DNA of 64,000 bases from Gigaspora margarita (taxonomy: Eukaryota; Glomeromycota; Glomeromycetes; Diversisporales; Gigasporaceae). Below are positions 21,764 through 33,326 of this stretch, piece after piece. The notes below the pieces were generated by a model. It made no database searches and had not been told where the DNA came from. It was given only the letters and a program-made list of their open reading frames with translations. Every line of letters starts with the position of its first letter. The stretch's first letter is position 1. Location of the stretch: positions 1 to 64,000 of the forward strand of contig WTPW01001269.1 of the NCBI GenBank assembly GCA_009809945.1, given 5' to 3'. The position numbers and the translations under genes were made by a program.

Positions 21764-21812
21764 TAGTGTTCCGACCCGGTAGGCCTCACCCGGGTCACCC
21801 GCGGGTGGGGTT
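21764..21812. mobile_element. Lone hAT-like terminus, GC-rich
   Basis: TAGTGTTCCGACCCGG is followed by repeated ACCCGGGT / CACCCGCGGGTG motifs, a GC-rich island in AT-rich DNA. It has the TAGNG start and motif array of the neighbouring hAT-like element, but I find no matching right end nearby, so it is probably a truncated copy. Confidence 0.4.
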
Positions 21813-22090
21813 TTTAATTTGATTGGATGATCGACCGAAATGTAACACAATATGTACTATCTATTAGCGTAATGTTTAGCGGCCACAAAAATAGATTGTT
21901 AGCCATGAATACGAATTTTTAAAGCTTGGGACCACAAAAATTTTAAAGAACACATCCCTTTTTATAAACTTTCAAAGTAATTCAGTACTCCACGAAGTAA
22001 TTCGGAAGTTAGATGAGTGTTTAAACGTTTAAGTTTAGCTTATAAATATAATAAATTAATTAAGCTCACAACTTCAATGGAAATAAATCA

Positions 22091-22696
22091 GGTGGATTAT
22101 ATGGGGTCTTGCCTTACATTGCACCTGAAATTTTAATACAAGCATCATTGAATGAAAGATTAATCAGGACAATAACATTTACACAATCAACAGATATTTA
22201 TTCGTTAGGAATAATCATGACGGAAATATCAAATGGTTCTAGAGCTTTTGATGACCATGATTAGGAGGATCTTGCAATAAAAGTTCGCATGGGATTACGA
22301 CCTGAGTTTGCCCTTGGAACTCCTGTTTGTTACACAGGATTAGCGAATCGATGCATGGATCCTGATCCTCAAAAACGGCCTATCAAAGTAGATATAACGA
22401 GTAAACTTTATAAATTGAATAGAAGTATTGATAATTCAAACGATATAGACGAAATTAAAATGCAATTTCTAGAGGCCGATAAGATCAGGCCAAATCCTGT
22501 GATGAAGATGCACCCGGATCACATGTACTCCTCGAAACCCATCAGCACGCGAAATATCACCAAAAGGCTATTGAAATTAAAAGGTAGTAACCCAATAAAA
22601 TGGACTTTCCTAATAATTGTTAGAAATTTTTTGTTCCTTATATTTTTTGGTAAATCAGAACGTTTCACTATAAAAAAAATTTACAAGTTTATTTAA
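22091..22696 (+). pseudogene. Kinase C-lobe fragment, 5'-truncated, internal stop
   Basis: The frame begins at the activation segment (GVLPYIAPEIL) and runs through SLGIIMTEIS, ending in a C-lobe and tail close to the intact kinases downstream (LRPEFALGTP..CY, CMDPDPQKRP, ADKIRPNPV). The N-lobe and catalytic loop are absent upstream. There is an in-frame TAG at 22262-22264 and an insertion of about 11 codons after APEIL. It is a decayed relative of the Sel1-kinase genes. The left edge of the tandem duplication falls inside it. Confidence 0.75.
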
Positions 22697-23529
22697 TGAA
22701 ATAAACATATTACGTATCGAGCTTCAAAGCCAATTATAATATAAATTAATATAGATTAAATATAAACGTGTGATTTTGCAGACACATTTGAAGGAACTTA
22801 ACGTAAAAATCCAGTTACGATTTATAAAAATTTGAAAATCATGTAAATAATATCCAAAATTTTGCGTTCTCTAACTGAGGCTTATGGTTATTCAAAAAAA
22901 AAAAAAAAAGTTTTAAAATTGAAGCCATTTTTTTTAATTCTCAACTTCATAGAATTTAAAACAGAACTTTCCCACCAAATTTTATTAATTATGCTTTAAG
23001 ATAGAATCTAATGTTTCATAATAATTTATTTTATTTATATTTGGTATATTAAATGTCATCTGGCCAGCAATCATTACTTCGAAAATATTAAGAGAGTAAT
23101 TTTTACGGTGATTTAAAAATCAGGTGTCAAAATAATTGATGATTAAAGATGTAAATTGATATCGCTAATAATTAAGATCGTTTTCATCACTAAAACTATC
23201 AAATTGATATCAAAAAGAGGAGCTTAAAATTTTGAAATTATGTTAAACATAAATATTAGCAAATCTTTGAAAACCAATTAAAACAACATACACGCATTTG
23301 ATGAATGTTCAGTATACTTGTAAATAATGAAAGTGATCATTTTAGAAATCATAATTTAGAACCTAATATGTGAATTTTAAGTCACATTGAGTGAGTTATT
23401 TAGTAGATAAGTTTTAAAATCATAAAAAATTATGATTTTGTGTTTTAAATCGAGCATTGGCTTTTGAAAAAATGAATGAACAATTATAAAAAATCCACCA
23501 TCTTAAAATATTATCACTAATAATTAATA

Positions 23530-23680
23530 GTTATCAGGTAGAATGTAGATGATATTGAGCCAGCGCCATTTAGCGGCCATTGTTGACTCAGATTATGCCG
23601 CGAAGCGGCATGATCTGAGTCAATCAAATGGCCGCTAAATGATGCTGACCCAATGTCATCTACATTTTCTACCTGATAAC
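23530..23680. mobile_element. Palindromic foldback element, ~150 bp
   Basis: The arms GTTATCAGGTAGAA...CATTTAGCGGCCATT...TGACTCAGAT.ATGCCGC are mirrored around a tiny centre at GCCGCGAAGCGGC. The sequence is absent from the equivalent place in the downstream duplication unit, so it inserted after the duplication or was lost from the other copy. It is far more GC-rich than its flanks. Confidence 0.7.
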
Positions 23681-23962
23681 GATATTATCCGGGAGTGGTC
23701 ATTGATCATGTTACCCATATTAATTCTGTAAATTATTGTTATTTCATAAAGTTTAGTTTATTGATTATGTGGTTTCTTTCCCTATTTGTTTTTTTTTCTT
23801 TTTCTTTTTTCTTTTTTTCTTTTTTTTTTTTTTTTNNNNCAAAAAAGATATATATCCAAAAAATTAAATATTAAATTCCGAACCATGGAATAAACTTTGA
23901 TATACCGTGATATAGTATTAATATGGGTAACATGATCAATAGTAACTACCGGATAATTATCG
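23680..23962. mobile_element. Inverted-repeat element abutting the palindrome
   Basis: Arms of about 50 bp (CGATATTATCCGGGAGTGG..., TGATCATGTTACCCATATTA) are mirrored at 23915-23962 around a T-rich core that contains the 4-base N gap. It too is missing from the paralogous unit. It starts exactly where the preceding palindrome ends, so the two may be one composite insertion. Confidence 0.55.
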
Positions 23963-25113
23963 CTATTACTTGTTTTGACTTAGCTTTTAAATTCAACCTG
24001 AAAAAAAAGCTCCCGGCGCATGGGCATGCGCATAATTTGTTACGAATTAGTAATAATTATACATTTAAAATTGACTTGTACTACGGTCGAACTTTTTAAA
24101 TTCATATTCATTTTTTTCAGCTCCATATCTGATATTTGCAATATCAAAATAATCTAAACAAATCTGTGAAATACTCAACCGCTTTTTCCTTAACTTCTAG
24201 TTATAAATGAACTCTTAGTATGATATAACTCTGCTACTTGAAACATCACTTAAAGTTGGTATTTTGTAAATAACATTCGAATGATTTACTAATACTTTTA
24301 TTAATAGCATTTACGTCGAAGTGACATTTGCAACTAAGCATTTTCAATTACCACATTTGTTTTCTTCTTTACGAAAATGACGTCAGCAAATACGTGTTAA
24401 GCATATGTTAAATATGCAGATTTTAAAATAAGCATATAAAAATCAAAATTTAAGCAACAATAGCAAGTTTCATAAATCGATTGTATTATAAATCAATAAA
24501 AATAACTAAATTAAAAAGATATCAAAAATTCATGTATGGTAGTTACTAATTTTAATTATATAGTTATCATGTAATTTTCCTGCTTCTCATATTTACTTTA
24601 TCGCATACATTCTAACAAATTGACTTTTCATAATGCAGATTTAATTCTCATTCCTGCATCAATTCCTGCAGCTCTTAATTATGATTTATCACTTTTTAGT
24701 TAGCAATCCGACCTTTTCGCTAGTCTTTTCGCTGATTTTTGACGATCAATGATTATCAGTTCATTGTAAAAAATCTGACACGAAAACAAAATGGTAAAAA
24801 AAAAAAAAAACAAAATTTCCGAAGAACATAAGAATGTTATGAGGAGTAATAGACAAAATCCGAGTAGTTATGCCGCCCACTCCAATTTTTAGACTAAATC
24901 ATCAACTTATTAATGCTGTAAGACGTATCAGATATGGTTGGTTTTATTTTAGATCGCTGCTTTTAATTTGTTATTCAAAGTTTAATCTTTTAAATTTTAT
25001 TACCACTATTACACTTATATGAACGATTACAATTACAAGAATATAAAGTATTGCATATAATAAAGTATTAAAAAAAATTATTTTGATAAATATACTTGCA
25101 ACTACATGAACTA

Positions 25114-25478
25114 GCCACCACTACTACGGATTTACTTATTTGTGCCGGTAATACAACCCAAAAAAGGAAATTTAATTTTGTAAATAAACTAAGTGTGTAA
25201 AAATGCAAAGTTAGGGTTAGGAGGTTAGGGTTAGGAGGTTAGGGTTAGGAGGTGTAGCTATAGATAGTTGCCCATTATATGTAAAATTTCGTCCCGACAT
25301 TTTTAATTAGCGCAAAAAGGTCGATTTAAACACTAGTTTTGGCGTATTTTCGCTTTTTTCTTCTTCTGCACGTGTTCGGAATTCATGTCGGGCTGATCCG
25401 GAACGATCAAAATTCGACCTCACTGATTGGTAGTTGCCTTTTTAGGAGTTTGTATTACCGGCACAAATAAGTAAAGCC
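25114..25478. mobile_element. MULE-like MITE, 365 bp, 9-bp target duplication
   Basis: The 9-bp direct repeat CATGAACTA flanks it (25105-25113 and 25479-25487). Near both ends is the inverted motif TTTACTTATTTGTGCCGGTA continuing to ATACAA. The other duplication unit has a single ATGAACTA and no insert near 31147, an empty site. A 9-bp duplication is typical of Mutator-like elements; no transposase is present. Confidence 0.7.
25210..25251 (+). repeat. Telomere-like 14-bp tandem repeat, 3 copies
   Basis: GTTAGGGTTAGGAG is repeated three times inside the MULE-like element. TTAGGG is the common fungal telomere unit; here each pair is interrupted by AGGAG, so this is interstitial rather than a chromosome end. 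Confidence 0.7.
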
Positions 25479-25650
25479 CATGAACTACTGCATAGAATTT
25501 CTAAGAATTTGTGTTACAAATCACAAGTACAGATCTATACTGAATCTGGAAGAATGCAATGACAAAGTATTTAAAAAAAAAAAAAAAAAGTGTATGTACA
25601 TACGTTTAAATTTTAATTCTGTCGAGTCTTTTAAGTGAAATAATAAAAAT

Positions 25651-27702
25651 ATGAACCAGACGAGTCATTTTGTACTTCGTGATTTGGGATATAATTACCA
25701 AAATGGCATTAATGTTAATAAGGATGAAAAAAAAGCGTTCGAATTATATTTGAAAGCCGCAAACATGGGTTATTCTACCGCAATGTTTGATGTTGGTTAT
25801 TGTTATGAAAAAGGAATTGGAGTTGAAAAGGATGAACATAAGGCATTCATTTNNNNNNNNNNNNNNNNNNNNNNNNNNNNNNNNNNNNNNNNNNNNNNNN
25901 NNNNNNNNNNNNNNNNNNNNNNNNNNNNNNNNNNNNNNNNNNNNNNNNNNNNNNNNNNNNNNNNNNNNNNNNNNNNNNNNNNNNNNNNNNNNNNNNNNNN
26001 NNNNNNNNNNNNNNNNNNNNNNNNNNNNNNNNNNNNNNNNNNNNNNNNNNNNNNNNNNNNNNNNNNNNNNNNNNNNNNNNNNNNNNNNNNNNNNNNNNNN
26101 NNNNNNNNNNNNNNNNNNNNNNNNNNNNNNNNNNNNNNNNNNNNNNNNNNNNNNNNNNNNNNNNNNNNNNNNNNNNNNNNNNNNNNNNNNNNNNNNNNNN
26201 NNNNNNNNNNNNCCATAAGGCATTCTTTTATTTTCAAAAATCTGCAGATATGGGTGATGAGATTGGAATGAATAATCTTGGTAATTTGTATGAATTTGGA
26301 ATTGGAGTTGAAAAGGATGAACATAAGGCATTCATTTATTATCAAAAATCGGCAGAGATGGGACATATTAACGGAATGACAGCTGTTGCTCGATGCTATC
26401 GAAACGGAGTCGGAGTTGAAAGAGATATACAAAACGCTAACTATTGGTATCGAAGGTATAAAATTCTACTTTGATTAAATTTATTTATTTGTAATTGCAA
26501 TCATTTACTCAAAAACTAATTTAAATAATTAGAGCGAACAAATCGGTAACAGGTAATTTATATTGTTAATTTAATCACATAAATCGAAATTAATTGAATC
26601 TTTTAATATAGTTATATATGAGTGTGCATCTAAAAAAATCGATTTTGATTACGATTTAAGAAAAGTGTTGAATGAAAATAATTATCTATTACCATGGATT
26701 CCTTATGATGAATTTCAAGATATTATAGAAATAGGAAAAGGTGGATTTGCGACTGTATGTCGTGCGTTTTGGCATGATAAAAGTAGATATTATAATAGTT
26801 ATGTTGCCCTTAAAATGCTTAATTTGAATAATCAACTAGAATTCATAAAAGAACTAAAAGTATTTTGTGGAATTGGAGATGTGTATCCATCATTTTTGAA
26901 ATGTTATGGAATAACGAAAAATGCTAATGGAGAATACACTTTCGTATTAGAATATGCAGAAAAACAATCTTTAAGTAAAAATCTTTACGATGTTGCACGA
27001 ATGACTTGGAAAAATAAAGTGAAATTGCTACAATGTATAATTTCGGATATTGATATGATTCACCTTCAAGGATACATTCATAGAGATTTACATAGCGGTA
27101 ATATTTTACAACAAGATATAGATAACGCATATGTTGTTGATTTAGGGTTTGCATCATCTATTAAAAGTGAGATTGAAGGAATCTATGGTGTTTTACCTTA
27201 CGTTGCGCCAGAAGTATTAACTCGCCAATCATCGTTTACACAAGCTTCTGATATTTATTCATTTGGAATAATCATGATAGAGATATCTGTTGGGCAAAGG
27301 CCTTTCGATGGTGTTCCATTTGATAAAACACTTGCTATGAGGATTTGTTTAGGATTGAGACCGGAATTTGCACTTGGAACTCCTAATTGCTATGTCGAAT
27401 TAGCAAAGCAATGCATGGATCCTGATCCACAGAAACGACCTACCGCCTCGGTTATTACTGACAAACTTAATAAATGGTATGACTCAATTTGCGTTCCTTC
27501 TACCGTACAAGATATTGAAGTTGGAACAATTAAACAACAATTTATAGAAGCCGATAAGATGATTAATGAATTACCTACCGTTGAGCAAAAACATTCAGAC
27601 CAAATTTACACTTCAAAGCTCATCAACACGCGCGAAATCACAGAAAATCTTTCAAAAATAGTTATTGGTAGCAAATCATTAGATTGCGTTGAAATTCCTT
27701 GA
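25651..27702 (+). CDS. Sel1-repeat / TKL kinase fusion, copy A (assembly gap inside)
   Basis: Exons: 25651-26455 (Sel1 repeats), a 20-nt micro-exon 26533-26552, and 26612-27702 (linker and kinase). The Sel1 part begins MNQTSHFVLRDLGYNYQNG, then repeats of ~36 residues (GYCYEKGIGVEKDEHKAF type), interrupted by 360 N from 25853. The frames either side of the gap do not match as numbered, so the gap size is nominal. The kinase has an intact glycine loop (IGKGGFATV), lysine (VALKM), HRDLHSGN catalytic loop, DLG in place of DFG (Asp kept, as is common in this family), APE (YVAPEVL) and the MDPDPQKRP end of the C-lobe. Known Sel1 modules act as adaptor solenoids; the likely role is cytoplasmic signalling. 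It is nearly identical to copy B. Confidence 0.85.
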
Positions 27703-28534
27703 ATTTTTTAATTGATGCGAACCGCGAAATAACTAAAATATTAGAGCCATAACAAAGTTATTTCGCAGACCAATGCACTGGCTCTACCCAACCTTAAACT
27801 TTCATAAAAATTTTATAATACAATTCGCTCTTTTTATAGTGAAATGATTGGTTCTATTTATAATTCGCTATATCAAAAAGTTTTATTAGTAATTTCGCTA
27901 TTTTAGAGAATTTCATATAGATTGTCTTTAAGTATAACTTCACTAAATCGAAAGTACACTATGCCGAAAGTGACTTGTATTATATGATACCATTATATGT
28001 GAAATTTAGTTCTGTTAGTTTTTATTTTTATATTAGCCATACTGTAGAACAAACTTAATTAATAATTTATTTCTAATAATGCGCTTCTTTGATATTTTAA
28101 AACTTCACATATTCGCATTTTGTCACTACCTTTTTTCTTTTTAATATGCAAAAGATATTCAATCACGTCAAGACGTTAGTTAATCATTCTAATTTTCTCT
28201 TCCGAGTTAATTGCACTTTTCTGGTGTGTCTCTAAATTAATGTACTTTCTGGTGCCTCTGAGTTAATTACACTTTTCAGCATCTCTAAATTATATGTACT
28301 TTCTGGTGTCTTTTAGCTAATCGCACTTTTTGTGCCTCGAGTTAAATACGCTTTCTATTATTTTGTTAAATAAACTATGAAGATAGTCGTACAGTTTTAT
28401 AGTGACCCAACAAAAAAGCGTAAATACTAAATAAAATGTTTCCCAGCACTAGAAAATCAATCTAAACTATACTATCACCTAACCCTACTTAAGTCGAGTG
28501 CTTAATCATGTGTTATGATTGGCACGAAGATATC
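27703..28534. other. 3' spacer of Sel1-kinase A
   Basis: No gene. It aligns with 33327-34071. It contains short CTTTCTGGTG / CACTTTT phrases repeated around 28200-28350 and CTATATC/TTCGCTAT motifs reminiscent of decayed MITE DNA. It ends at the duplication junction. Confidence 0.5.
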
Positions 28535-28920
28535 TAGGGTTTTTGATGGCCATGATTTTGAGGATCTTGCAATAAAGATTTGTATGAGATTATGACTTGG
28601 TTTGCCACTTGAACTCCTGATTGCTACATAGAATTAGCGAATCGACGCATGGATCCTAATTCTCAAAAACGGCCTACCGCAGTAGATATAACGAGTAAAC
28701 TTTATAAATGGAATAGAAGCATTGATAATTCAAATGATATAGATGAAATTAAAATGTAATTTCTAGATGCTGATAAGATCAGACCAAATCCTGTGATGAA
28801 AATGCACCCAGAGCACATGTACTCCTCAAAGTCCATCAGCACATAAGATATCACTGAAAGTCTATTGAAAATTAAATGTAGTAACCCAATAAAAAGTATT
28901 GAGATTCCTAATAATTGTTA
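28535..28920 (+). pseudogene. Kinase C-lobe remnant, second copy
   Basis: It corresponds to 22241-22610: DFEDLAIKI, then a stop-containing LRPEFAL-equivalent, CYIELANR, SQKRPTAVDITSKLYKWNRS, ending in a tail with further stops (for example TAA at about 28758). The duplication breakpoint cut its 5' end. Not translatable. Confidence 0.75.
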
Positions 28921-29700
28921 GAAAATTTTTTGTCGTTATATTTTTTGGTAAATCAGAACTTTCAAAGCTAATTATAATATAGATTAAATATAAACATACG
29001 CTTTGCAGACCCATTTGAAAGAAACTTAATGTAGTTCTGGGGCAAGGAATGGCAAAAATCTAGTTACGATATATAAAATTGAAAACCATATAAATTGCAT
29101 TCCCCAACTGAGACTTATGGTTATATATATATATATTTTTTAAAAAAAAAAAAAAAATTAAAAGCTTTAATAAATAATGTCAATTCAGTTTTTTTTTTTT
29201 AATCCGCGACTTCATATAATTTAACAAAACTTTTCCAATCAAATTTTATTAATTATGTTTTAAGATTGAATCTAATGTTCAGTAATTAAATTTACTTCAT
29301 TTATATTTGGTATATTAAATGGATTATTTTTCATCTGACCAGCAATCATTACTTCGAAAATATTAAGAGAGTTGATTTTTACGATGATTTAGAAATCAGA
29401 AGGTGTCAATATAATTGATGATTAAAGATGTAAATTGATATCACTAATATTTAATGATTGTTTCATCACTAAAACTATCAAATTGGTTTTAAATAAGAGC
29501 TTAAAAGTTTGAAATTATGTTAAAAAATTATACACGCATTTGATGAACTGTAAATAATGAAAGTGATCATTTTAGAAGTCATAATTTAGAAACTACTATG
29601 TGAATTTTAAATCACAACTGAGTGATTATTGATTCTAGGTTATTTAATAGATAAATTTTAAATCATAAAAAATTAAGATTTTATGTTTTACATCGAGCAT

Positions 29701-29941
29701 TATATATTATAACGATTTGCCAAAAGGTGTGACCCTGTGATTTCGTGATGATGATAGCGGAAAAATTTCTGAGATTTTAATTCCTATTGATCATAATTTT
29801 TCAATCAATGAAGCATATTTTATTCGAAATCTTTAAAATTCTTTAAGAATCGAAAAATCTACTAGAATCGACTGATTTTCTCGTGATTTTACATGACATA
29901 TGATCTGCAGAGGTCACACCTTTTTGCAAACTGCCATAATA
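29701..29941. mobile_element. Unit-B-specific inverted-repeat insertion, ~240 bp
   Basis: Inverted ends (ATTATAACGATTTGCCAAAAGGTGTGACC left; GGTCACACCTTTTTGCAAAC...CCATAAT right, each given in part) enclose non-coding DNA. In unit A the flanks GAGCATT and GCTTTTGAAAAA are directly joined near 23455-23470, giving an empty site. Confidence 0.65.
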
Positions 29942-31254
29942 GCTTTTGAAAAACGAATGAACAGTTATAAATCAATTAATTTCCACTGTTAATCGGAGTT
30001 CATTAAATTCAATTTTTTTTAAAATCTAATTATTGCTACCACTGTTTTTGACTTAACTTTTGAATTTGACCCGAAAAAAAACTCCTGGCGTATGGGAAGG
30101 CGCTTGTTACGTATTAGTAATTATTATAAATTTAAAATTGAAAATAAATGACTTGTATTAGGTTCGAACTTTTTGAATTCATATTCATTTTTTTCAACTC
30201 CATATTTGCAAACATAACAGCAATATCAAGGTAATCTAAGTAAATTTGTGGAAATACTCTACCGCTTTTTCCTTACTCTTCTGGTTATACATGAACTCTT
30301 AGTATGATATAACTCTGCTACTTGAACCATCACTTAAATTTTGTATTTTGCAGATAATATTCGAAAGATTTATTAATACTTTTATTAATGACATTTACGT
30401 CGAACTGACATTTTCAACTAAGCATTCTCAATTACCACGTTTGTTTTTTCTTACGAACATGATGTCAGCAAATACGTGTTAGCGTATGTTAAATATGCAG
30501 ATTTTAAAATAAGCATATAAAAATCAAAATTTTAAACAACTATAGCAAATTTCATAAATCGATTGCATTATAATTCAATAAAAATAACTAAATTAAAAAG
30601 ATATTAAAAATTCATGTGTAGTAGTTATTAATTTTATCATATTTGCTTCATTGCCTACATTCTAATAAATTGACTTTTCATAACACAGATTTAATTCTCA
30701 TTCCTGCATCAATTCCTGCAGCTCTTAATTATGATTTATCACTTTTTAGTTAGGCGATCCGACCTTTTCGCTAATCTTTTCGCTGATTTTTGACGATCAG
30801 TGATTATCAATTCATTGTAAAAAATTTATCACGAAAACAAAATGGTAAAAAAAAAAAATAGAAAAGCAAATTCCGAAGAACTTAAGAATGTTATGAGGAG
30901 TAATAGACAAAATCTGAGTCTTATGCCACCCACTCCAATTTTTAGACTAAATCATCAACTTATCTAACGCTGTAAGATATCAGATATGATTGGTTTTCCT
31001 TTAGCTCGCGTGCTTTTAATTTGTTATCCAAAGGTTAATCTTTTAAAATTGATTACCACTATTACACTTATATGAACGATTACTATTACAAATATAAAAA
31101 ATTGCATATAATAAAGTATTAAAAAAATTATTTTGATAATCTATATGAACTACTTACTGCATAGAATTTCTAAGAATTCGTGTTACAAATCACAAGTACA
31201 GATCTATACTGAATATGGAAGCATGCAAATAATAAAAAAGAAAAAAAAAAAAGC

Positions 31255-31282
31255 ATGTACGTACGTACGTACGTACATACGT
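31255..31282. repeat. (GTAC)n microsatellite
   Basis: About six tetranucleotide units of the self-complementary GTAC lie 45 bp before the Sel1-kinase ATG. Unit A has only a short remnant (TGTACATACG) here. Confidence 0.8.
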
Positions 31283-31327
31283 TTAAATTTTAATTCTGTC
31301 AAGTCTTTTAAGTGAAATAATAAAAAT

Positions 31328-33326
31328 ATGAACCAGACGAGTCATTTTGTACTTCGAGATTTGGAATATAATTATCAAAATGGCATTAATGTGAATAAGG
31401 ATGAAAAAAAAGCGTTCGAATTATACTTGAAAGCCGCAAACATGAACTATTCTACCGCAGTGAACGATGTTGGTTATTGTTATCGAAATGGAATTGGAGT
31501 TGAAAAGGATGAACATAAGGCATTCATTTATTATCAAAAATCTGCTGATATGGGTGATGCGAATGGAACACGTGGAGTTGGTTATTGTTATCATCATGGA
31601 ATTGGAATTGAAAAGGATGAACATAAGGCATTCATTTATTATCAAAAATCTGCTTATATGGGTGATGCGAATGGAATGTGTAATCTTGGTTATTGTTATC
31701 GACATGGAATTGGAGTTGAAATGGATGAACATAAGGCATTTATTTATTATCAAAAATCTGCTGATATGGGTGATGCGAATGGAACAAANAATGTTGGTTA
31801 TTGNTATTCAAATGGAATTGGAGNTGAAANGGATGAACATAAGGCATTCATTTATTATCAAAAATCTGCTGATATGGGTGATGCGAGTGGAATGAGTAAT
31901 CTTGGTAATTATTATGAATTTGGAATTGGGGTGGAAAAGGATGAACATAAGGCATTCATTTATTATCAAAAATCGGCAGAGATGGGGGATGTTAACGGAA
32001 TGACAGCTGTTGCTCGATGCTATCGAAATGGAGTCGGAGTTGAAAGAGATATACAAAACGCTAACTATTGGTATCGAAGGTATAAAATTCTACTTTGATT
32101 ATATTTATTTATTTGTAATTATTATCATTTACTCAAACCCTAATTTAAATAATTAGAGCGAACAAATCGGTAACAGGTAATTCATATTGTTAATTTAATC
32201 ACATAAATCGAAATTAATTGAGTCTTTTAATATAGTTGTATATGAGTGTGCATCTAAAAAAATCAATTTTGATTACAATTTAAGAAAAATGTTGAATGAA
32301 AATAATTATCAATTACCATGGATTCCTTATGATGAATTTCAAGATGTTATAGAAATAGGAAAAGGTGGATTTGCGACTGTATGTCGTGCATTTTGGCATG
32401 ATAAAAGTAGAAGTTATAATAATTATGTTGCTCTTAAAATGCTTAATTTAAATAATCAATTAGAATTCATAAAAGAACTAAAAGTATTTTGTGGAATTGG
32501 AGATGTGTATCCATCATTTTTGAAATGTTATGGAATAACGAAAAATGTTAATGGAGAATACACTTTCGTGTTAGAATATGCTGATAAAGAATCTTTAAGT
32601 AAAAATCTTTACGAGTTTGCACGAATGACTTGGAAAAATAAAGTGAAATTGTTACAGTGTATAATTTCGGATATTAATATGATTCACCTTCATGAATACA
32701 TTCATAGAGACTTACATAGCGGTAATATTTTACAACAAGATATAGATAACGCATATGTTGTTGATTTAGGGTTTGCATCATCTATTAAAAATGAGATTGA
32801 AGGAATCTATGGTGTTTTACCCTACGTTGCGCCAGAAGTATTATCTCGTCAATCATCGTTCACACAATCCTCTGATATTTATTCATTTGGAATAATCATG
32901 ATAGAGATATCTGTTGGGCAAAGACCTTTTGATAGTGTTCCATTTGATAAAACACTTGCTATGAGGATTTGTTTGGGATTGAGACCGGAATTTGCACTTG
33001 GAACTCCTAATTGCTATGTCGAATTAGCAATGCAATGCATGGATCCTGATCCACAGAAACGACCTACCGCCTCGGTTATTACTGACAAACTTAATAAATG
33101 GTATGACTCAATCTGCGTTTCTTCTACCGTACAAGATTTTGAAGTTCGAACAATTAAACAACAATTTATAGAAGCCGATAAGGTGCTTAATGAATTACCG
33201 ACCGTTGGGCAAAAGCATTCGGAACACATGTACACTTCAAAGTTCATCAACACGCGCGAAATCACAGAAAATCTTTCAAAAATAAGTTTTGGTAGCAAAT
33301 CATTAGATTGTGTTGAAATTCCTTGA
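31328..33326 (+). CDS. Sel1-repeat / TKL kinase fusion, copy B
   Basis: Exons 31328-32079, micro-exon 32157-32176 and 32236-33326 join in frame for 620 residues. Seven Sel1-like repeats of ~36 residues occupy residues ~10-250 (consensus GYCYRNGIGVEKDEHKAFIYYQKSA, shown here only as a pattern); their 108-bp DNA units are nearly identical and four bases were called N (31790-31830). A short linker (ECASKKINFDYNLRK) leads to the kinase, which starts at IPYDEFQDV. The glycine loop (IGKGGFATV), VALK lysine, HRDLHSGN, DLG, YVAPEVL and PDPQKRP are all intact, so it should be catalytically competent. A tail of ~70 residues follows. The gene belongs to the expanded Sel1-kinase family of mycorrhizal fungi; it arose with copy A by tandem duplication. 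Confidence 0.9.

Larger units (their letters stand above)
22697..25650. other. Spacer between kinase fragment and Sel1-kinase gene A
   Basis: No gene is supported. Most of it aligns with 28921-31327 of the other duplication unit, including shared blocks such as CTCCCGGCGCATGGG / CTCCTGGCGTATGGG and TTTTCGCTGATTTTTGACGA. Foldback elements and a 4-base N gap (23836-23839) within a long T-rich run are listed separately. Confidence 0.55.
22240..28534. repeat. Tandem segmental duplication, unit A
   Basis: The interval matches 28535-34071 in order: kinase fragment, long AT-rich spacer, Sel1-kinase gene, 3' spacer. Both units end with the same phrase GATTGGCACGAAGATATC; after it, unit A runs directly into the kinase fragment of unit B. 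Unit A carries private insertions at 23530-23962 and 25114-25478. Confidence 0.75.
28921..31327. other. Spacer between kinase remnant and Sel1-kinase gene B
   Basis: Paralogous to 22697-25650 and without a supported gene. A (GTAC) microsatellite lies at about 31255-31282, just before the Sel1-kinase start. Confidence 0.55.

Noticed and set aside
25204-25255. Possible chromosome end (telomere)
   Set aside because: Only three interrupted units, inside a bounded transposable element, with coding DNA on both sides.
25744-26432. Long ORFs consisting mostly of X residues
   Set aside because: They span the 360-base N gap; apparent length is an artefact.
31421-32056. Open frames on the other strand and in another forward frame across the Sel1 repeats
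   Set aside because: The 108-bp repeat unit happens to lack stops in several frames, so long frames appear automatically. Only one frame has Sel1 signatures and spliced continuity.
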